The translations under genes and the position numbers were made by a program. From Chaetorhynchus papuensis (taxonomy: Eukaryota > Chordata > Aves > Passeriformes > Rhipiduridae), in assembly GCA_013396525.1 (NCBI GenBank), contig VWYX01000014.1, positions 372,001 to 436,000 on the forward strand: DNA of 64,000 nt. The letters run 5' to 3'. Shown piece after piece: positions 59,736 through 64,000 of the stretch. The first letter of the stretch is position 1. Each line of letters begins with the position of its first letter. The notes under the pieces were generated by a model, which ran no database searches, was not told the DNA's origin, and saw only the letters and a list, made by a program, of their open reading frames with translations.

Positions 59736-62700
59736 GATTTGTGGGGTTTTTGTGGGGTTTTGTTGTTCCCCAGCTCTAGGTGTCCTCAAAGCAGTCCAAT
59801 ACCTGGTCACCCCCACTGAGCTTCTCTGGGGAATGTGTCAGAAAACTGTATTGGCTTCTATAGGGTCAGGTGTGTTACTGCTTTAGGAGGGTTTGCCCAT
59901 TCCTTCTTGGCCCTTTCATGAGCTCAGGGGAGATGTGTCCCTGGGCACACATCTGCAGTGACCTCTGTGGTGCCAGCACTGGTTACCTGGATACAAACAG
60001 CTCTGTCTTTCCGAATGGCTTGAGACTGGAAGGAATTGTTTCAGATCATCATACGTGGAATGAACAAAAGCAGCAAGGCTTGATTTCATCAATTCCTTAG
60101 GAAGGTGAAATGCAACCAACAATGTGTGCTGCACTGCAGCACAAGTATCTTAAAAATAAATAGTTTTGGAAGGAGAAAGTGTCTTCATGTTTCAGTAGTT
60201 TAACAAATAAAATCAAATGTTGGAGACAGCTAAAACCACTGGAAATCTTGAATCCTGCACTTCAGCTGGATGCTGCAGAGAAGCTCCACATGCTATTGTA
60301 TTCCTGCCCCTTCCATGCATTAAGAGATCTGGATGGGTTTTCACAGCCCATCTACTTAGATCTTTTTTCCACCTTTTGCTAAATAATTACTATTCCTAAA
60401 AGATTCATTTGTTGCCTTATACAACCAGCTAACATTTTGTCTGCCTGGTACTTTTTCAGTGAGAAGGGCAGTGTGGGGACAGTGACAGCTGGCTGTGGTT
60501 CTGTTTGGGCCCTGTGTGCCTGTAAAGCAGCAGCCAAAGGACTAGCTGGACCCTCACATTTGCAATTTCTCTTTGGAAATATGTGTGCTCTAGCTCTGGC
60601 ACTTGCCCTGAGTAGGGATCCTAAACCTGGCTCTTTCACATGGGAGCAAAGAGCAGGGCAGTGGGATTTCTCCTGGCAGTGGAGCTGGGAATGGCAGGCC
60701 CTGCCTGCAGAGATCAATAATGGTGGGTTATCCCACAGTGTCTGCTGCTGTGGGGTTTAGATCTCAGGAACAAAGCAAGCTGTTTTCTTTTAATGAGTAT
60801 CGTGTACTTCCAGCTTATGCTTTAATAGGATTAAACAGTCTCGGCATGGCCTTGGCAAGGTTGCACATACCCCAGGGCAGGGGAGTCTAGACTCACCCCT
60901 TTGATGCTGGCATGTGAGGAGCATGGCTCTGTGGGCACCCTGGCAGGTGTGGTGTGGCTGAATGCAGCCCTAGCACACACTGCCTTCATCTGGGATCAGC
61001 TACATGCCCTGCATGCACATATTTCCCTGCTAACACGGATTCTAAAAAGGCAAAAGATGAGTGGGAATACTGCAGGTACTGATGTAAACATTGTACTGAG
61101 GGATGCACTTCTCTCTAAAAAGAATTGGGCTGGAGCCATTAGTAGATCAATGCCATCTCCCTCTGCAGGAATCTTTCCCTCCTCCTCTTCTTCTGTCTTT
61201 TGTTCTCTCTTCTGTATATGACTTGGCCATCTAGAGACATTTAATGTCTGACCCAGTGTGACCATCTGAGAGTGTCCTTGTTTATAGGGCTGTCTATTCC
61301 AGGCTGATGTGTTGCAAAGGAGGTTGAGAGGCTGAACCAGGGTGGGATGACAGCCACAGGTTGTTTACACTTGGTGTAAGCAGCAAGTTTCACTCTGGGA
61401 GCAGGGGGTCTCGTGAAGCAAGATCTGAGTGCCTTCTCCTCACTCCTTCTCTGCAAATAATGGAAAGAAAATATAGGTAAGAAATAAGGTAAGAAATCTG
61501 AGCAGGAGTGTGCTTCCCCTGTAGAGAATGATAGCATTTGCTGCTGGGGGCGTTATTTCTTGTGTGGGCTGGCAGAAGTTGATGCACTCTCATTTGAGGA
61601 AGCTGATTTGTCGGACCAGAGAGGCTCTCTGAAGTGAGCTGTCTTTCTGCCTGGCTGCAGCCCTTTGGGGTCTGGCTTCCTGCAGGCAAACCACTGGCCT
61701 ACACACAGACTGGCATCCTGTGTGGCACCTTTGGTAGCTCCCTTGGCAGCAGCTCAGCTGCACATCTGGGATCCTCGGGACTCCGTCGAAGCATGACCCA
61801 CATTCTGGGCTTACAGGTGAAGAAACTTCAAAGAAACTCTTGTGCTCCATGTGAAATGCTATAGCCAGGAGCAGAGGAAGAGATGGAAGGGGATCTATTT
61901 TGCTTTTACTTCCTATCTAAACTTGCCCAAAGGCTCTAGGGAAGGGAGCATCTATTGGTGCAACTGCTTGTACCTCTTGGAGGCTTGTAGGATGTTGGTG
62001 ATTTCCTTCTGAAAAGGGTTTAGCTGAGGGGTTATAGGACTGATTCTTAGTGGGCTGTGTCTCAAGTAAGTACTCACATACTGACTGTGCCTGTGGGGCG
62101 TTCTCATTTCGTGGCAACAGAATGGTGGTCCTCTGGTTTCCCTACCAGAAACTGAATTTTTACTTTTTAAACAGCCTCTGAATCTATCCTCAGCTTTGAC
62201 CACTGAGGGCATAAATCTCTGCTTTCATCCTTGACAGGGCCTACTGAGCTCTGGCTTTAAGCCAGGAAATTCTGCAGGTCTGTACTCAAACCCATACAGT
62301 ATTGCTTGTACTTTAATTATCTGCTGCTGCAGGTTGTGCCTGCAGACATCTGGAGTTCAGATTCAGTCATCTGTGGGAAGATGCCCTAAAGGGTATCTTA
62401 GAAGAGCAGAGTTGAGCTGGTGCCCTGTGGGGCTTCTGTGTAAAGAAAAAAACATCATGGATGGCTTTGGGAGGGAGGAACCAAATCAGTTTAACTTGGA
62501 AACACTTTACAAGTGAAAACTTTCACTAGCTTGATGCACGAAAAATATGCTGAAAGAGTGTTGTTGAGGAGCAAAATAGATTTTAGCTATTGTGCTGAAA
62601 ATCCTTGTGTCTCAGCATTGGGGGTTGGGCAAAGTATGCTGGTGTTAGCTTCCCAAGGTAGAAAAACTCAAGTCCTACACCTGCTGGGCTCTGCAGAACT

Positions 62701-64000
62701 TAATGGGAGAGAAAAGCATGAGCATCCCAGCCAGCAGTGAAATACCTAAACAGAGAAACTTCTGTTTAATAGTGTGCTAGAGAAAATGCCTCAGGTTTTC
62801 CCAGAGCAGCACTAAACTGTAACAAAGCTTGGTTAGCAGCCTCTGGGGATGAGAAGTTATTCAACCTTGGCGTCTGGCACAACAATGGCTGTTCTGTTGT
62901 GAACAAAATGCCTCAATGCACTGCAGAGAAAGGAAGACCTCTCCAACACCAGCTCTTGGAGGGTAGGAGTGGTCCTCGTGCCACACCCACATGTTACATG
63001 CTGATGCTTCTGTAAGGTTCTGCAGACCCTCATTTTTAACATGCAAAATCCTAGTAGCTTCTACTCTGAGTGTTTGGGAAATTGAATGGGGAACAGATAC
63101 CCTTATTTTGCTCTCAAAGGGTATATTTGTTTCATGCAACAATGCACAGCAAACTCCTCTGCATACACTTGGCAATTGCTGACTGTTCTCTGCACTGCTG
63201 TGGGGCAGTTTGGTGCAGCAGGACCATTCCCCCGGGCTCCAGCAGCGCTGGAGCTGTGAGAGGGCTGCAAGCAGCACTCTGGCTGCCCTGAGCACTGCCC
63301 TGTGTGGGTGTTGTTTCTCTTGTGAGGCTCACCTGACTCTGCACCTGCACTGTCTCACAGCACTGGGGCACCAGCAGAGCTGGCATACAGGGGCCTCCTG
63401 AGACTGCCAAGAGCAGCCGTGCCTGTAGCACCTTTAGACAGATCTAGATCCCTGTCCAGGGCTGCTAAAATGTCCTACACTCTCAATTAATCTATTGCCC
63501 ACTGCTCTACGTTGGTGTCCTGGTGAGTTGGCAGCCAAACCTGCAGGTCAGTAAGTGCACTTTCACATGCAAGCCTGGAAAGAAGATGAATCTTTCCTGG
63601 GACAGTCTCCAAGACAGTGAAACATTCTCTTGCAAGCTAGGATTGCTGTAGCTTTCAACAAAACTTACCCCAAGAACAAGTCACACATCCTCCAACCTAT
63701 AGCACAAACATATGTGTGTTCTCAGGGGTTAAAAAAGCTACCACAGCAAGGGACTCTGCTGCACAAGCCTGGGGAAAAGTGGAAGTGGGGGGTGAGAGTA
63801 AGGAGCAGAGATTGGAACAAACAGCATGTGACACAGCTTGGCTGTGTTTTCTAATGCTGGCTGGAAGGTGCTTAGCTGATAAGCTGGGTGCAGGAACCTC
63901 ATCAGAGCAATGATGAAGAGATTTCTGTGGATCACTGTGCTTTGGTTACTAGGCCATTAAGCAGCCTGCTTCGGTCCCTTTAGAAAATTAATTTTAAAAA

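Larger units (their letters stand above)
42300..64000. other. Gene-poor flank upstream of ANKRD1
   Basis: I scanned these 21.7 kb on both strands for spliced exons, RNA genes and transposons. PCGF5 is the next gene in related genomes, but no PCGF5 coding exon is visible. Open frames up to about 150 codons, for example 53820-54263, have no domain or conserved-looking motif. Recognised items are the two retroelement tracts and simple repeats listed separately; the rest is unannotated. Confidence 0.6.

Noticed and set aside
1..64000. CRISPR arrays, operons, phage or plasmid systems
   Set aside because: No regularly spaced repeats, ribosome-binding-site-led gene runs or bacterial gene families are present. 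Split genes and CR1 elements show a vertebrate nuclear genome.
42300..64000. PCGF5, the expected next gene
   Set aside because: No RING-finger exon or CpG-island promoter was seen, so it presumably begins beyond the window.

Overview
This window is ordinary vertebrate chromosomal DNA, most likely from a bird and probably a songbird. It holds part of a small conserved gene block: HTR7 (minus strand, first coding exon only), RPP30 (plus, complete) and ANKRD1 (minus, complete). Genes lie in the same order and orientation on human 10q23. The bird call rests on CR1 LINE fragments and on a short SINE with a tRNA-Ile head and a CR1-like tail, an architecture known from songbirds. Genes are split by GT-AG introns, promoters are CpG-rich or TATA-type, and no bacterial, phage or CRISPR features are present.

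Layout. 1-6820 is the start of a long HTR7 intron. 6821-7347 is HTR7 coding exon 1 (serotonin receptor 7 from the N-terminus to the end of TM3), inside a CpG island that runs to about 8050. 8050-13760 is an AT-rich intergenic stretch with no gene. A second CpG island at about 13760-14690 carries the RPP30 promoter, with a ZNF143/STAF-like site and a GC box just upstream of the ATG. RPP30 has eleven coding exons between 14145 and 30585. They join without a frameshift into 268 codons and a stop, with an ATTAAA poly(A) signal at 30908. The RPP30-ANKRD1 interval (30930-33785) is convergent and contains a CR1 insertion. ANKRD1 has nine coding exons between 41869 and 34583 (read leftwards), giving 320 codons. 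Its 3'UTR has an AU-rich element, and its promoter has a TATA box and four CATTCC (M-CAT/TEAD-type) motifs. 42300-64000 is a gene-poor flank with an old CR1-derived tract, the SINE and a few weak regulatory-looking clusters.

How the genes relate. They are functionally unrelated neighbours kept together by synteny: a Gs-coupled serotonin receptor, a protein subunit of RNase P/MRP, and a stretch-responsive nuclear/sarcomeric ankyrin-repeat protein of muscle. No new multi-gene system was found. The strongest non-routine observations are a U12-type (minor spliceosome) intron in RPP30, the tRNA-Ile SINE, the AU-rich element and M-CAT cluster of ANKRD1, and a perfect 16-bp palindrome in alternating purine-pyrimidine DNA upstream of HTR7. 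All exon boundaries were set by eye from splice signals, reading frame and remembered family sequences; transcription start sites are estimates.
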